From: Nocardioides sp.
GTDB taxonomy: Bacteria > Actinomycetota > Actinomycetes > Propionibacteriales > Nocardioidaceae
Direction of reading: 5' to 3'
DNA length: 5,237 nt
Assembly (NCBI GenBank): GCA_003519585.1
Contig: DOWL01000041.1
Coordinates: 11,881-17,117 of the forward strand
Made by a program: the position numbers and the translations under genes. Below the pieces are notes generated by a model. It searched no databases. It was not told the origin of the DNA and saw nothing but the letters and a program-made list of their open reading frames with translations. Below, piece by piece: positions 4,812 to 5,237 of the stretch (position 1 is the stretch's first letter; each line of letters starts with the position of its first letter).

Positions 4812-5237
4812 TCAGCGGGATTCCGCCTGACGAGCGAGCCGATGGGCCACGACCACCGTGTCGGTGGCCACCGTGGAGTGGCCGTGATGCCCGTGGCCCA
4901 CGTCGCGGGTGCGCGCCTCGGCCACCTCGATCTCCCAGTCGGCGCCGAGCAGTGCGGTCACCCGCTCGGGCCCGAACAGCAGGTGGCTCAACTGGGGATT
5001 GCGCAGGTCGGTGTGCTTCTCGTCCGGGTGGTGGGCGGCGATCACCAGCGTCCCGCCGGGCCGGACCGCGCTCGCCACCGCGGTATAGACCTGTTCGAAC
5101 CGCGCGTCGGGTACGTGCACGAACATCGCCGTCACGAGGTCCTGGTCGCCCGGCAGCTCGTCTCCGGCCACCAGATCGGCGTGCCGCCACGAGGTGCGCT
5201 CGGCGACCCCCGCCTCGGCGGCATGCGCCCGCGCGCG
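4812..5237 (-). CDS. Class I SAM-dependent methyltransferase, C-terminal part (5' end beyond the window)
   Basis: The reading frame is open to the right edge, showing 141 residues plus the TGA at 4812-4814. The N-terminal half with the SAM-binding glycine motif lies outside. Visible family features, numbered from the first visible residue: an Ala/Arg-rich helix (1-14, RARAHAAEAGVAER); WRHADL at 17-22, where the aspartate usually contacts the adenine region; DLVTAMFVHVP at 33-43, the post-II strand and loop; RPGGTLVIAAHHPDE at 59-73, motif III. A His-rich GHGHHGH occurs at 114-120. A GTG at 5171 could be read as a start, but clear family sequence continues upstream of it, so the gene is partial and not short. 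The substrate is unknown; general small-molecule methyltransferases of the TehB/thiopurine-like type look similar. Confidence 0.88.
   Translation of the reverse strand, partial: RARAHAAEAGVAERTSWRHADLVAGDELPGDQDLVTAMFVHVPDARFEQVYTAVASAVRPGGTLVIAAHHPDEKHTDLRNPQLSHLLFGPERVTALLGADWEIEVAEARTRDVGHGHHGHSTVATDTVVVAHRLARQAESR

Overview
The window is about 70% GC by eye, with G/C-rich third codon positions and GTG starts. Its core genes are typical of a high-GC actinobacterium. The cystathionine beta-synthase closely resembles the mycobacterial Cbs as I remember it, and the gene company suggests a Nocardioides-like (Propionibacteriales) genome. That assignment is inference from recall, not from a search.

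Layout. (1) Positions 1-1223 hold two tandem plus-strand genes of the Uma2/DUF820 family (PD-(D/E)XK nuclease fold). Each is interrupted by one single-base frameshift of opposite sign at a different place, so both look like pseudogenes unless the assembly is wrong. Their 3' halves are nearly identical while their 5' halves have diverged. A 28-bp direct repeat precedes both. (2) Positions 1224-1351 are non-coding, with a hairpin just after each flanking stop codon. (3) Positions 1352-2746, minus strand, encode a PLP-dependent cystathionine beta-synthase with a C-terminal CBS-domain pair. (4) Positions 2787-3869, plus strand, encode a membrane-anchored or exported SGNH/GDSL hydrolase, divergent from cbs across only 40 bp. 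(5) Positions 3866-4705, minus strand, encode a seven-helix Bax inhibitor-1/YccA-like membrane protein. It converges on the hydrolase gene, and the two stop codons share one CTAG. (6) Positions 4812-5237, minus strand, carry the C-terminal part of a class I SAM-dependent methyltransferase that runs off the right edge.

The right-hand three quarters is ordinary, tightly packed actinobacterial chromosome: sulfur amino-acid metabolism (cbs) beside envelope or membrane housekeeping genes. The Uma2 pair at the left is the accessory part. I see no tRNA, rRNA, CRISPR array, transposase or integrase, and no convincing new multi-gene system. The points most worth a second look are the decaying, mosaic Uma2 pair, the predicted leaderless hydrolase transcript, and the convergent junction with a hairpin inside coding sequence.
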